64,000 bases of DNA from Pseudomonas sp. Choline-02u-1. GTDB taxonomy: Bacteria > Pseudomonadota > Gammaproteobacteria > Pseudomonadales > Pseudomonadaceae. The position numbers and the translations under genes are program-made. The notes beneath the pieces were generated by a model, which saw nothing but the letters and a program-made list of their open reading frames with translations, did not search any database and had not been told where the DNA came from. The DNA is taken from the NCBI RefSeq assembly GCF_002836515.1, contig NZ_PJBC01000004.1:248001-312000 (forward strand). Direction: 5' to 3'. Shown piece by piece: positions 51,530 to 59,766 of the stretch (position 1 is the stretch's first letter; every line of letters begins with the position of its first letter).

Positions 51530-53890
51530 TCAGAAGTCGTAGCGACCGGTAACGCCGAGGGTCCGTGGCGTGCCGAGCAGGCCTTCATAGCCGCCGTTGC
51601 CGCCGGTCCACAGGGTCGTGTAGTAGGTTTTGTCGAAGGCGTTTTTCAGCCACAGCGAGACATCCCACTGGCCCTGATTGAAATCGCCGCGCAGGCCAGT
51701 GGAGAGGTTGACCACCGCGTAACTGGGGATCTGCCCGTAGTCGGAATCCTCGACCGTACCCACCGCTTTGGAGCGGAACGCATAGCTGCCGGTGACGTAG
51801 GGTTCTAAGCCGTTGTCCAGATTCCATTTGTATTCGCCGTTGGCGTTGCCGATCCATTTCGACGCGCCCACCACTTGATGGCCGCTGAGATCGCATGAGG
51901 CCGGCGCGCCCGGGGCCTGGCTGACTTCCGGCGGGCACGGCGCATCTTTGTAAGAGAGGTAACTGACATCGTTGTACGAGCCGTTGAAGTTCAGCGTCAG
52001 GCCACGCAACGGCACCACGGTGCTTTCGAACTCGATGCCGCGCGAGCGCACCGAACCGGCGTTGGTCAGGTATTGCACGCGGTTGGCGGCGTCATAGGCG
52101 TTGGTCTGGTAAGCGTTGACTTGGGTCCAGAACACGTTGGCGTTAAGTTGCAGACGGTGATCCCACAGGGTGCTTTTGAATCCGAGTTCGGCGTTGTTGG
52201 CGCGCTCGGTGCCGATCAATAGTGAGTCGGCGCCAGCGGTAGGTGCGGAGCCGACCGCAAGGTTGACCCCGCCGGATTTCTCGCCGTGGGACAGCGTGGC
52301 GTAACCAAGCACGTCGTCGGTGATGCGATAGCTCAGATTAAGCAGTCCCGAGGGGCTGGAGCTGTACTGATTCAAGTCACCGGAATCGTAAGCGCCGGCA
52401 CGCCCGCGGCGCGCATTGGCTGCCGCGCCCGCCACCGCTACACCGCCGAGCGGCGCGTTGCGGCTGACCGAGGCGTTTTTCTCTTCGTAGGTGCCACGCA
52501 CCCCGGCCGTGAAATCCAGGCGATCGCTGAGGTGCCAGGTGCCCTGGGCAAACAGGGCGAAACTGTCGGTCTTGATGTGCCCCTTGCCGACGCTCGTGAC
52601 ATTGGCCAGGCTGCCGGCCGGCGTGCCGTTCCAGATGTCGGCCTGCGGGCCGTAATAGGCAAAGGATTTGTTGTCCAGATCCGAGCCGAAATAGTAGGCG
52701 CCGACCACGTAATCGAAGAACTCACCCTTGGGCGAGGCCAGGCGAAATTCCTGCGAATACTGTTTGTCTTCCACCGACACGCCAGCGTTGTAACTGGCCG
52801 GCACGTTGAGGCCGTCGTCGTTGCGCGGGGTGAAATTCCAGAAGCGGTACGAGCTGACCGAAGTCAGGGTGAAGTCGCTCGGCAAGGTCCAGTTGGCTTC
52901 CACCGACGTGCCGCCCTGATGCACGGTGACGTGCTGGTCGTTGTCGAGATTGACCTTGCGCTGCCGACCGTTGACCAGCGTAGCCCCGGCCGCGCTGGCC
53001 CGAGATTCATACAGGTTGACGCCGTTGATGGTCGGCCCGGTGTTGTAAAGCACGCGGGTGCCAGCGCTGGAATCTTCTTCGTTGTAATCGCCGATCCAGC
53101 GCAGGTTGAAATCTTCATTGGGCTTGAACAGCAGCTGCGCGCGAAAGCCCTCGCGGGAGCCGCCGTTGAGGTCGTGGCCGTCGTATTCGTTCTTGATGTC
53201 GCCGTCACTGCGCGTGCGATACGCGGAAAAACGCCCAGCCAGTTGATCATTGAGCGGCCCGGAGATCGTGCCCTTCGTCTGGAAATAACCGTCCTCGCCG
53301 ACCGAAGTTTCGATGCTGCGCTCGGGCGTGAAACTGGGCGCGCGGGTGCTGATGTTGATGACCCCGGCAGTGGTGTTCTTGCCGAACAGGGTGCCCTGCG
53401 GCCCGCGCAGAACTTCGAGCTGTTCGATGTCCATCAGATCGAACACCGCCATCCCCGGACGGCCTAGATAGACGTTATCAATGTACAGGCCAACGCTGCC
53501 TTCCAGCCCATCACTGGCCGGGTTGTTGCCCAGGCCACGGATCGACACGCTGGACTGGCGCGCATGCATGTAGGCGACGTTGACGCTGGGCACCAGTTGC
53601 TGCAAATCCTGAATTCGGTAGACCCGTTGCGTCTCCAGATTCTGCCCGCTGACCACACTCATGGGCGTCGGCACATCTTGCGAGCTTTCTTCGCGGCGGC
53701 GGGTGGTAACGGTCACCGTTTCCAGCTGCGAACCGTTGGCCGCCGCTGTGCCTGCCGGGACCGGTGGCGGGGTTTCGGCCTCTGCAGCATAACCGTGAGT
53801 CCAGCTGGCGCTGCCCGCCAGTAACAGCGCCAAAGGCAGGCGTTTGAGCCGTCGGGAGGATGGGGGTAACGCGAGATTCAACGGACTCAT
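51530..53890 (-). CDS. TonB-dependent outer-membrane receptor
   Basis: Outer-membrane active transporter, 786 residues from the ATG at 53890 (AGGAG upstream); a frame start at 53929 is less likely. A signal peptide ends near GYAAEA. The TonB box is in LETVTVTTRRREE, the plug domain at about 60-170 (SVSIRGLGNNPASDGLEGSVGLYIDNVYLGRPG, EVLRGPQGTLFGKNTTAGVINI), and a long beta-barrel ends in Phe (GVTGRYDF). It is divergent from a LysR gene and upstream of the arylsulfotransferase, so the ligand is probably a sulfate ester rather than a siderophore. It resembles SftP described in P. putida S-313. Confidence 0.87.
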   Translation of the reverse strand: MSPLNLALPPSSRRLKRLPLALLLAGSASWTHGYAAEAETPPPVPAGTAAANGSQLETVTVTTRRREESSQDVPTPMSVVSGQNLETQRVYRIQDLQQLVPSVNVAYMHARQSSVSIRGLGNNPASDGLEGSVGLYIDNVYLGRPGMAVFDLMDIEQLEVLRGPQGTLFGKNTTAGVINISTRAPSFTPERSIETSVGEDGYFQTKGTISGPLNDQLAGRFSAYRTRSDGDIKNEYDGHDLNGGSREGFRAQLLFKPNEDFNLRWIGDYNEEDSSAGTRVLYNTGPTINGVNLYESRASAAGATLVNGRQRKVNLDNDQHVTVHQGGTSVEANWTLPSDFTLTSVSSYRFWNFTPRNDDGLNVPASYNAGVSVEDKQYSQEFRLASPKGEFFDYVVGAYYFGSDLDNKSFAYYGPQADIWNGTPAGSLANVTSVGKGHIKTDSFALFAQGTWHLSDRLDFTAGVRGTYEEKNASVSRNAPLGGVAVAGAAANARRGRAGAYDSGDLNQYSSSPSGLLNLSYRITDDVLGYATLSHGEKSGGVNLAVGSAPTAGADSLLIGTERANNAELGFKSTLWDHRLQLNANVFWTQVNAYQTNAYDAANRVQYLTNAGSVRSRGIEFESTVVPLRGLTLNFNGSYNDVSYLSYKDAPCPPEVSQAPGAPASCDLSGHQVVGASKWIGNANGEYKWNLDNGLEPYVTGSYAFRSKAVGTVEDSDYGQIPSYAVVNLSTGLRGDFNQGQWDVSLWLKNAFDKTYYTTLWTGGNGGYEGLLGTPRTLGVTGRYDF

Positions 53891-54055
53891 GACGCGGCTC
53901 CTGGTCAAAAAACACACAGATATTTTCAACGCTGCATATTCTTTTCAGTTATTTATTTATGGATTTACAAATATTTACTGCATAAGAGATTGCCTTTATA
54001 AGGAGTCGACCTAATGCATATCCAATGCATTTCCCGGATATTTTTTATGTGAAAA
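53891..54055. promoter_or_regulatory. Divergent receptor/LysR control region with ATGCAT dyad
   Basis: ATGCAT-ATCCA-ATGCAT spans 54014-54030. On the minus strand it reads ATGCATTGGATATGCAT. The 12-mer GGATATGCATTA here (complement of 54012-54023) recurs exactly upstream of atsR/atsB. A further AATGCATATC covers the lysR start codon (54055-54064). These are candidate operators of the adjacent regulator. Confidence 0.55.
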
Positions 54056-55000
54056 ATGCATATCGACTTGCGCCAACTGCGTCACTTCATCGCTCTGGTT
54101 GAGCAACGCAGCTTCGTCGCCGGCGCGCAGGCAGTGAACCTGTCGCAGTCGGCTTTCAGCCGCAGCATTCAGGCGCTGGAACACAGCGTCGGCTGCCAAT
54201 TGGTCGACCGTGGACGCAAGGAATTGCCGCCGACCAAACAGGGCCAGGTGCTGCTCGAACATGCGCGGCGGCTGGTCAGCGGTGCGCAGCAGATGGCCAA
54301 CGAGATCAGCCAGTTCAACGGCCTCGAAGCCGGGGAGTTGCGCTTTGGCTGCGGGCCGGCTCCGGCGGCCGGATTGATTCCGCGCGCGATCGGCGCGTTC
54401 ATCGGCCGCTACCCGAAAGCGCGGGTGCAGTTTCAGGTCGATGACTGGCAAAGCCTGAGCAAACGCCTGCTCAGCGAAGAATTCGAATTCTTCGTCGCAG
54501 ATACCCGGCAATTCGAGGCCGACCCGGATTACCAGACCCACCGCTTACGAACGCGCAAATGGCATTTCTGCTGCCGCGCCGGGCATCCGCTGACAGCGTT
54601 TGAACGCATCACTGCCGAGCAGTTGCTGAGTTATCCACTGGCGGTCAGCATCCGCCCGCCAAACCTGCGCAAGGTCATCGTCGACCTCAGCGGTCGCCCG
54701 GATTTCACCCCGAATGTGGAATGCGAAAACGGCTCGAGTCTGTTGAGTGTGGTGCTGCGATCAGAAGCGATCGGGATTGTCGGCGCGTATTCCGATGCGC
54801 TGCATCTGGCCAAGGGTGAGCTGGTCTGTTTGAAGATTGAAGGCCTGGCCGATGACCTGGAGGAGCTGTACACCCGCTATGGCATTGTCAGCCGCGCCGG
54901 GTATCGGTTGTCGCCCCTGGCCGAAGCGATGATCGAGCAGATCAAGGCGATTGACGCGGTGGATGAGGAGGTGTGTTCGCTGGCTGGCCTCGCAGTCTGA
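54056..55000 (+). CDS. LysR-family regulator, SftR-like, copy 1
   Basis: LysR-type regulator of 314 residues. The N-terminal winged helix starts MHIDLRQLRHFIALVEQRSFV and contains LSQSAFSRSIQALEHSVGCQLVDRG; the effector-binding domain begins near 90 (LRFGCGPAPAAG). It is divergent from the TonB-dependent receptor, the standard arrangement for control of the neighbour. A second, clearly paralogous regulator lies 5.7 kb downstream (both have FGCGPAPA and CGIVSR/YGIVSR). It is a candidate for SftR-like control of sulfate-ester use. Confidence 0.88.
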   Translation: MHIDLRQLRHFIALVEQRSFVAGAQAVNLSQSAFSRSIQALEHSVGCQLVDRGRKELPPTKQGQVLLEHARRLVSGAQQMANEISQFNGLEAGELRFGCGPAPAAGLIPRAIGAFIGRYPKARVQFQVDDWQSLSKRLLSEEFEFFVADTRQFEADPDYQTHRLRTRKWHFCCRAGHPLTAFERITAEQLLSYPLAVSIRPPNLRKVIVDLSGRPDFTPNVECENGSSLLSVVLRSEAIGIVGAYSDALHLAKGELVCLKIEGLADDLEELYTRYGIVSRAGYRLSPLAEAMIEQIKAIDAVDEEVCSLAGLAV

Positions 55001-55010
55001 ATCGTCGCGG

Positions 55011-55532
55011 TCATGCGACCACCACGACCGGCGATCGAGCAGAAACATCCCAACCCATTCTTTGAGGCTTGGTCATACTGATGATTTTTGGATGAGCATC
55101 AATCGCACGTAGCAACTTTTTCAATTTCTGTTTCAAGTCGGCCAAATCGACTCTTGGCAAATGAGCTTGTGGCTGCTCAATATGAACGACAACTTGAAGT
55201 CTCTGGCAATTCAGAACATCCCGGCTCAATTGCTTCTCATCCAAGTCGATGGCATGCAGTCGAGCAGGTAATAACGCCGCTAGCGTGCAAAATACCTTAT
55301 TTGCAATTGCTCCTGGCAGATCTGAAGGTTTAACCGCCTGTGGATGACGATAGTCTTTCACCTCGACCAAGAACGCAGTATTTTCGGGAGAAAGGACCAG
55401 AATATCGATCGCCTGGATCTCGTTTCGTTGTTTTACAAACTGATTTCGATAATATCCCCATTCGTCAAACTTGCTAGCCCGCCACCTGTCAGGAAAACTA
55501 AAAAAAAGCCCATCCACGTTGAGCGTGAGCAT
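55011..55532 (-). CDS. PD-(D/E)XK nuclease-like protein, partner of an ATPase
   Basis: Hypothetical protein of 173 residues. D43 in AIDILVLSPE followed by E57-V-K59 in FLVEVKDYR gives the spacing of a PD-(D/E)XK nuclease core (Asp, 13 residues, Glu-X-Lys), with an N-terminal helix rich in Arg/Lys. No other domain is recognised. It begins one base after the stop of the ATPase gene (TGATATG) with GGAG upstream, so translation is coupled. Composition is less GC-rich than the flanking LysR gene. It may be a restriction-like effector whose activity is gated by the ATPase; this is inference from motif and context. Confidence 0.6.
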   Translation of the reverse strand: MLTLNVDGLFFSFPDRWRASKFDEWGYYRNQFVKQRNEIQAIDILVLSPENTAFLVEVKDYRHPQAVKPSDLPGAIANKVFCTLAALLPARLHAIDLDEKQLSRDVLNCQRLQVVVHIEQPQAHLPRVDLADLKQKLKKLLRAIDAHPKIISMTKPQRMGWDVSARSPVVVVA

Positions 55533-55533
55533 A

Positions 55534-56580
55534 TCAAGACTCCAATTCCAGATAACGATCGGACTGCTGGAGACTTTCCTCGAGCGCGGTGATATCTCCT
55601 ATATCTTCCAAACTAAGTCCCTGCTGAATAACAACACCCGTTTCGCTAGAATGCAATCCGAAAAATGCAGTGTCCGCAGGCCGCTCCGCTAGTAGTATTT
55701 CCAGTTCACGCAACAAGAATAAACTGTGAGTAGCCACAAAAATCTGAATACCACTGTTACTTAGCTCAATGATTGTGCGCGCGACTTGTTTGATCAATCG
55801 CGGATTAAGATTCGCTTCGGGCTCATCCCAAAACAAATACCCTTGATGAAGAAGTGCGCCGGTACTTATTAAGCGAGCAAGCATCCCTAATTTACGCAGA
55901 CCTTCCGCAACGAGAGGCATTTCCATTCGACCATTACTATTACGCAAATAAAATCGTCCGCTTTTATCCAATTCAATGCTGCCCTGCATTGCCTTTTCCA
56001 AAGGTGCCAGCAATTCACGAACTCGCTCCTCAGTAGGACCTTTACGCAACAAACCACCCAACAAACGGCAGGTATCTCTCCAAGTTTCTTCAAACTCTAA
56101 ATAGTGGCTTTCATAAACAGCAAGAAAGTTAGGATAAATACTTAGCAATTCACGAGTCGGCAAATATGTGGGCGTGGCGTCGAGCCAACGCTTAGGAAGA
56201 TGTTCGACGCTGACTTCTGTCTTACTGTTAGTTGCAAAGCTAAAAGCGAGGTCGTAATCGTTATTATCGAATGAAATACTGACATCACACCGCTCGCGTC
56301 CCCGCTTTCGTCGAGCCAGCCGACCGAGGGACTCAGGGCGAAACACGCCAATCAGTTTCTCTGCCATACGCAGTTGCAATGCTGACTTGGTAGGTTCTAC
56401 AGACAGAACGGCAGGCCTGTTACTTTCCTCAGAGCTTGTCGCCAACCCCGCATATGCCAGTTTCAAGAGATGCGTTTTGCCAGCACCGTTTTCCCCGACA
56501 ATCACATTCAATTGCTTCGCAAACCGGAGATTAGCCTCTTCAAAGACTGTGAAATTTTTCAGGTGAAGTTGCTTGAGCAT
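55534..56580 (-). CDS. ABC/OLD-type AAA ATPase of a putative two-gene defence module
   Basis: Soluble ATPase of 348 residues. Walker A GENGAGKT (29-36), an LPTRE motif (140-144) seen in predicted AAA_15/21-type ATPases, a signature-like [12 protein letters not shown] (223-234), Walker [14 protein letters not shown] (248-260) and H285 in VATHSLFLL. This head resembles ATPases from defence systems such as PARIS and Septu, but the partner here is a PD-(D/E)XK-like protein, not Toprim or HNH. The gene is visibly AT-richer than neighbours, suggesting transfer. It is monocistronic apart from the coupled nuclease-like gene. Confidence 0.75.
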   Translation of the reverse strand: MLKQLHLKNFTVFEEANLRFAKQLNVIVGENGAGKTHLLKLAYAGLATSSEESNRPAVLSVEPTKSALQLRMAEKLIGVFRPESLGRLARRKRGRERCDVSISFDNNDYDLAFSFATNSKTEVSVEHLPKRWLDATPTYLPTRELLSIYPNFLAVYESHYLEFEETWRDTCRLLGGLLRKGPTEERVRELLAPLEKAMQGSIELDKSGRFYLRNSNGRMEMPLVAEGLRKLGMLARLISTGALLHQGYLFWDEPEANLNPRLIKQVARTIIELSNSGIQIFVATHSLFLLRELEILLAERPADTAFFGLHSSETGVVIQQGLSLEDIGDITALEESLQQSDRYLELES

Positions 56581-56898
56581 GGTGACCTCGTAGATTGCAG
56601 AGCGGCGGCACGAGCTGAGTTGTCAATAGCGACGCCAACGTAACCTATGTTGAAGTATCGAAGGATTTGTATTAACAGGATTGAAACCAAGAAAACGTCA
56701 CCGCTGGCAAAAATTTCACAGATGATAGCTTGGTTAGCTGGTGCCTGCTTAAACATAAAGTCCTAACTGATCGTCCGCACGTACCTTCTCCACCGTAGGT
56801 TATGCAGAGACTACATCAAACCCATTCCCCAAATGCACTTGCCGAAAACCCCCACCGACAGCGAAAACCCTCACCTGTCCCACTGACCGGTGAACCCC
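56581..56898. other. Gap between the ATPase and the sulfatase
   Basis: 318 bp carrying the divergent promoters of the ATPase (minus) and the sulfatase (plus). The left half shares the AT-richer composition of the ATPase. I see no repeat boundary, tRNA or integrase that would mark an insertion junction. The sulfatase start has only a weak ribosome site. Confidence 0.45.
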
Positions 56899-58515
56899 AT
56901 GCCCACTCCTCCCAACCCCGTGCGCAACGTGCTGTACATCATGTGCGATCAGCTGCGCCGCGATTACCTGTCCTGCTACGGACACCCGCATCTGCACACG
57001 CCAAACATCGATCGCCTCGCTGCCCAAGGCGTGCGTTTCAGCCGTGCCTACACCCAAGGCACGATCTGCGGCCCGTCGCGGATGTCGGCCTACACCGGGC
57101 GCTATGTCAGCAGTCATCAAGTGGCGTGGAACGCCGTGCCGTTGCCGCTGGATGAGCTGACGATTGGCGATTACTTGCGACCTCACGGCATTCGCACCGC
57201 GCTGGTCGGCAAGACGCACGCCACGGCCAATGTCGACGCCTTGCAGCGCCTGGCGATCAACCCGCAAAGCGCGCAAGCCGAGCTGCTCAATGAGGTCGGC
57301 TTCGAACCGTACCTGCGCCACGACGGCATCTATCCCGACGACACGCTGTTCGACGACAAGCGCGAATCCGCCCCTTATACCCATTACCTGCGCGAACACG
57401 GTTTCGAGGGGCGCAATCCCTGGCATGACTGGGCGAATGCCGCCGAAGGCGAGAACGGGGAAATCCTCAGCGGCTGGAAAATGCGTCATGCGAATTTGCC
57501 AGCGCGAATTCCCGAGCAACACTCAGAGACTGTCTACACTACAAATCGCGCCATCGACTTCATCACCGAGCAAGGTGAGAAATCCTGGTGTTTACACCTC
57601 TCGTACATCAAACCCCATTGGCCCTACATCGTACCGGCACCGTACCACGCCTTGTACAGTACTAAATCGATTCTCGAAGCGGTCCGCGCGACGCCCTCCG
57701 CAGCCAGCAAACACCCCGTATACACTGCCTTTCGCCAGCATGAGGAAAGCCTCAACTTCTCCCGCGATTCAGTACGATTGAATGTAATCCCCACCTACAT
57801 GGGCCTGATCAAGCAAGTGGATGATCAGTTGGGGCGGCTGTTCGATTTTCTGCAGAGCAATGGGCGCTGGGACGACACGCTGATCGTGTTCACCAGCGAT
57901 CACGGCGACTTCCTTGGCGATCATTGGCTGGGCGAGAAGGAGTTTTTGCTCGAGCAGGCGGTAGGCGTGCCGTTGATCGTTCGCGATCCCCGGGCGGCGG
58001 CGGATGTCACTCGCGGCACTGTCGATGATCGGCTGGCGGAAACCATTGATGCGTTGCCGACGTTTATTCAAGCGCTGGGATTAGCGGGCGCGGAACATCG
58101 ACTGGAAGGGCGCTCATTGATCCCGTTGCTGCACGGGGAAAATCCCGATTGGCGTCGCTATGCAATCAGCGAATACGACTACGCCTTTCAAGCCCCGGCG
58201 CGGCAACGCCTCGGCCAGCCGATCGACCGTTGCCGCATGACCATGGTGCGCAGCGAGCGTTGGAAATACCTGGCGTACGACGGCTTTCGACCGCAGCTGT
58301 TTGATCTGCTGAATGATCCGCAGGAGCTGCGCGATCTGGGTGAGGACCCGGCGTACGCGGCGGTGCGCGAGGAGCATGCGGGGTATCTGTTTGAATGGCT
58401 GCGCGGATTGAAGCGGCGTACGACGATCAGCCATCAAGAGATCGATTTGCGCGGGCAGCGGTTTCGTTATGGCGAGCCGGAAACCGAGAAGGTCGTTCAG
58501 ATCGGAGTGTGGTGA
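56899..58515 (+). CDS. Sulfatase-superfamily hydrolase (phosphonate monoester hydrolase/arylsulfatase type)
   Basis: Formylglycine enzyme of 538 residues from the ATG at 56899. The signature CGPSRMSAYTGRY puts the Cys to be converted to formylglycine at 57, with Arg61. Metal ligands are suggested by CDQLRRD near the N-terminus and TSDHGDFLGDHWLGEKE near 337. Several segments (WDDTLIVFTSDHG, ISEYDYAF, KPHWPYIVPAPYHALY) resemble phosphonate monoester hydrolases more than classical AtsA, so it may cleave both sulfate and phosphonate/phosphodiester substrates. There is no signal peptide, so it acts in the cytoplasm. A formylglycine-generating enzyme must be encoded elsewhere. Confidence 0.85.
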   Translation: MPTPPNPVRNVLYIMCDQLRRDYLSCYGHPHLHTPNIDRLAAQGVRFSRAYTQGTICGPSRMSAYTGRYVSSHQVAWNAVPLPLDELTIGDYLRPHGIRTALVGKTHATANVDALQRLAINPQSAQAELLNEVGFEPYLRHDGIYPDDTLFDDKRESAPYTHYLREHGFEGRNPWHDWANAAEGENGEILSGWKMRHANLPARIPEQHSETVYTTNRAIDFITEQGEKSWCLHLSYIKPHWPYIVPAPYHALYSTKSILEAVRATPSAASKHPVYTAFRQHEESLNFSRDSVRLNVIPTYMGLIKQVDDQLGRLFDFLQSNGRWDDTLIVFTSDHGDFLGDHWLGEKEFLLEQAVGVPLIVRDPRAAADVTRGTVDDRLAETIDALPTFIQALGLAGAEHRLEGRSLIPLLHGENPDWRRYAISEYDYAFQAPARQRLGQPIDRCRMTMVRSERWKYLAYDGFRPQLFDLLNDPQELRDLGEDPAYAAVREEHAGYLFEWLRGLKRRTTISHQEIDLRGQRFRYGEPETEKVVQIGVW

Positions 58516-58519
58516 AAGC

Positions 58520-58545
58520 CCTTCGCGAGCAGGCTCGCTCCCACA
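58520..58545. repeat. Single REP unit, family C
   Basis: CCTTCGCGAGCAGGCTCGCTCCCACAG, one unpaired copy immediately before a family B REPIN. Confidence 0.65.
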
Positions 58546-58554
58546 GGTTCAAGC

Positions 58555-58661
58555 GATCGTTCCCACGCTCCGCGTGGGAATGCAGCCCACAACGCTCCGC
58601 GTCCCAACAGCGAACGCAGAGCGTTCATCGAGGCATTCCCACGTAGAGCGTGGGAACGATC
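58555..58661. repeat. REPIN, family B
   Basis: GATCGTTCCCACGCTCCGCG at the left and an inverted GCGTGGGAACGATC end at the right, with an inner AACGCTCCGCGTCCC unit, between the convergent sulfatase and atsK genes. Confidence 0.85.
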
Positions 58662-58663
58662 AT

Positions 58664-59584
58664 TCAGACGCCGACGATATCCGGACCTTTGATAGTCTGG
58701 CTGCGCTGCCCATTCACCCCCACCGGCACCTCGCCCTTGAGCGTCACGCGGCGCACCACGCGATCCTGGGTGCCGTAATCATCAATCGCGTAATGCTGCG
58801 TCGAGCGGTTGTCCCAGATCGCCACATCTCCAGCCTGCCAGCGCCAGCGCACGGTGTTTTCCTGGCGGATCACATGGCTCTGCAGCAAACCGAACAGGTG
58901 TGCCGAATCTGCCTGTGAATAACCTTTGATGCGTTTGACGAAATGCCCCAGCAGCAAGCTCTTTTCGCCGCTGATCGGGTGCACGCGCACCACCGGATGC
59001 TCGGTTTCGTAAACGGTCGAGGTGAAGACCTTGCGATAGCGCTCCAGTTTTTCCGCCGAGACGTCCGGCTTCGCACCGGCGTAGTCGTACTCGTTGCTGT
59101 GCACGGCGGTGAGTTTGTCGGCCAGTTCACGCAGCTCGCTCGGCAAGCCGCTGTATGCCGTTGCGGTGTTGGCCCACAGCGTATCGCCGCCAAAGGCCGG
59201 GGCGACCACCGAGCGCAGGATAGAGGCTTTCGGGTAGGCGTCCACGAAGGTTACGTCGGTGTGCCAGGAGTTGGCGCGCTGACCTTCGGCGCCGTCCAGC
59301 TCGAGCAGGTAACGGGTGCCTTCGCGCGATGGCACGGTCGGGTGCGCCACCGGTTCGCCAAGCAGATGGGCGAAGGCTTCCTGACGTTGATCGTCGAGCT
59401 GCGTCTGCTCGCGAAAGAACAGCACTTTGTATTCGACCAGCGCCTGCTGGATGGCTTCGACCGTGGCGGCGTCCAGCTCACCGGACAGGTGCACGCCGCG
59501 GATTTCGGCACCGATACGACCGGCTACCGGGTGAATTTCCAACGCGTGAGAAACGGGTTTTACGGCGAGTGCGGCATTGCTCAT
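58664..59584 (-). CDS. atsK: Alkyl sulfatase dioxygenase AtsK
   Basis: Fe(II)/2-oxoglutarate dioxygenase that cleaves alkyl sulfate esters oxidatively to an aldehyde and sulfate. The sequence closely follows P. putida S-313 AtsK as I remember it; the iron ligands H108, D110 (NSWHTDVTF) and H264 (STQHYAIDDY) and the 2-oxoglutarate arginines R275/R279 fall at the published numbers. Its 306 residues contain the TauD-family fold and the motif EYKVLFFREQ. It is divergent from the second LysR gene across a perfect T-N11-A palindrome. Confidence 0.95.
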   Translation of the reverse strand: MSNAALAVKPVSHALEIHPVAGRIGAEIRGVHLSGELDAATVEAIQQALVEYKVLFFREQTQLDDQRQEAFAHLLGEPVAHPTVPSREGTRYLLELDGAEGQRANSWHTDVTFVDAYPKASILRSVVAPAFGGDTLWANTATAYSGLPSELRELADKLTAVHSNEYDYAGAKPDVSAEKLERYRKVFTSTVYETEHPVVRVHPISGEKSLLLGHFVKRIKGYSQADSAHLFGLLQSHVIRQENTVRWRWQAGDVAIWDNRSTQHYAIDDYGTQDRVVRRVTLKGEVPVGVNGQRSQTIKGPDIVGV

Positions 59585-59652
59585 GGGAAGACCCTCATCG
59601 ACGGTTTGCGGTTTTGACGGCAGCGAAACAACGCTCTATCCATATTCCATTT

Positions 59653-59667
59653 ATATCTAATAGATAT
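59653..59667. promoter_or_regulatory. LysR-type operator between atsK and lysR copy 2
   Basis: ATATCTA-A-TAGATAT is a perfect 15-base palindrome containing a T-N11-A LysR box (T59654, A59666). It is in the middle of the divergent atsK/lysR intergenic region, 69 bp from atsK and 85-100 bp from the lysR starts. It is a probable site for the adjacent regulator. Confidence 0.65.
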
Positions 59668-59766
59668 TCACATGCTTCGTTGACGGAATAAGAACTTGCA
59701 TTTAAAACCTCAAGCAACCCTCCTCGCAAATGCCTTCGAGCTATTTTTAGGATGCCGGAAAAGCAT

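Noticed and set aside
56899..58515. Naming the sulfatase atsA
   Set aside because: The sequence around the formylglycine site and the C-terminal half differ from P. aeruginosa AtsA and are closer to phosphonate monoester hydrolases.
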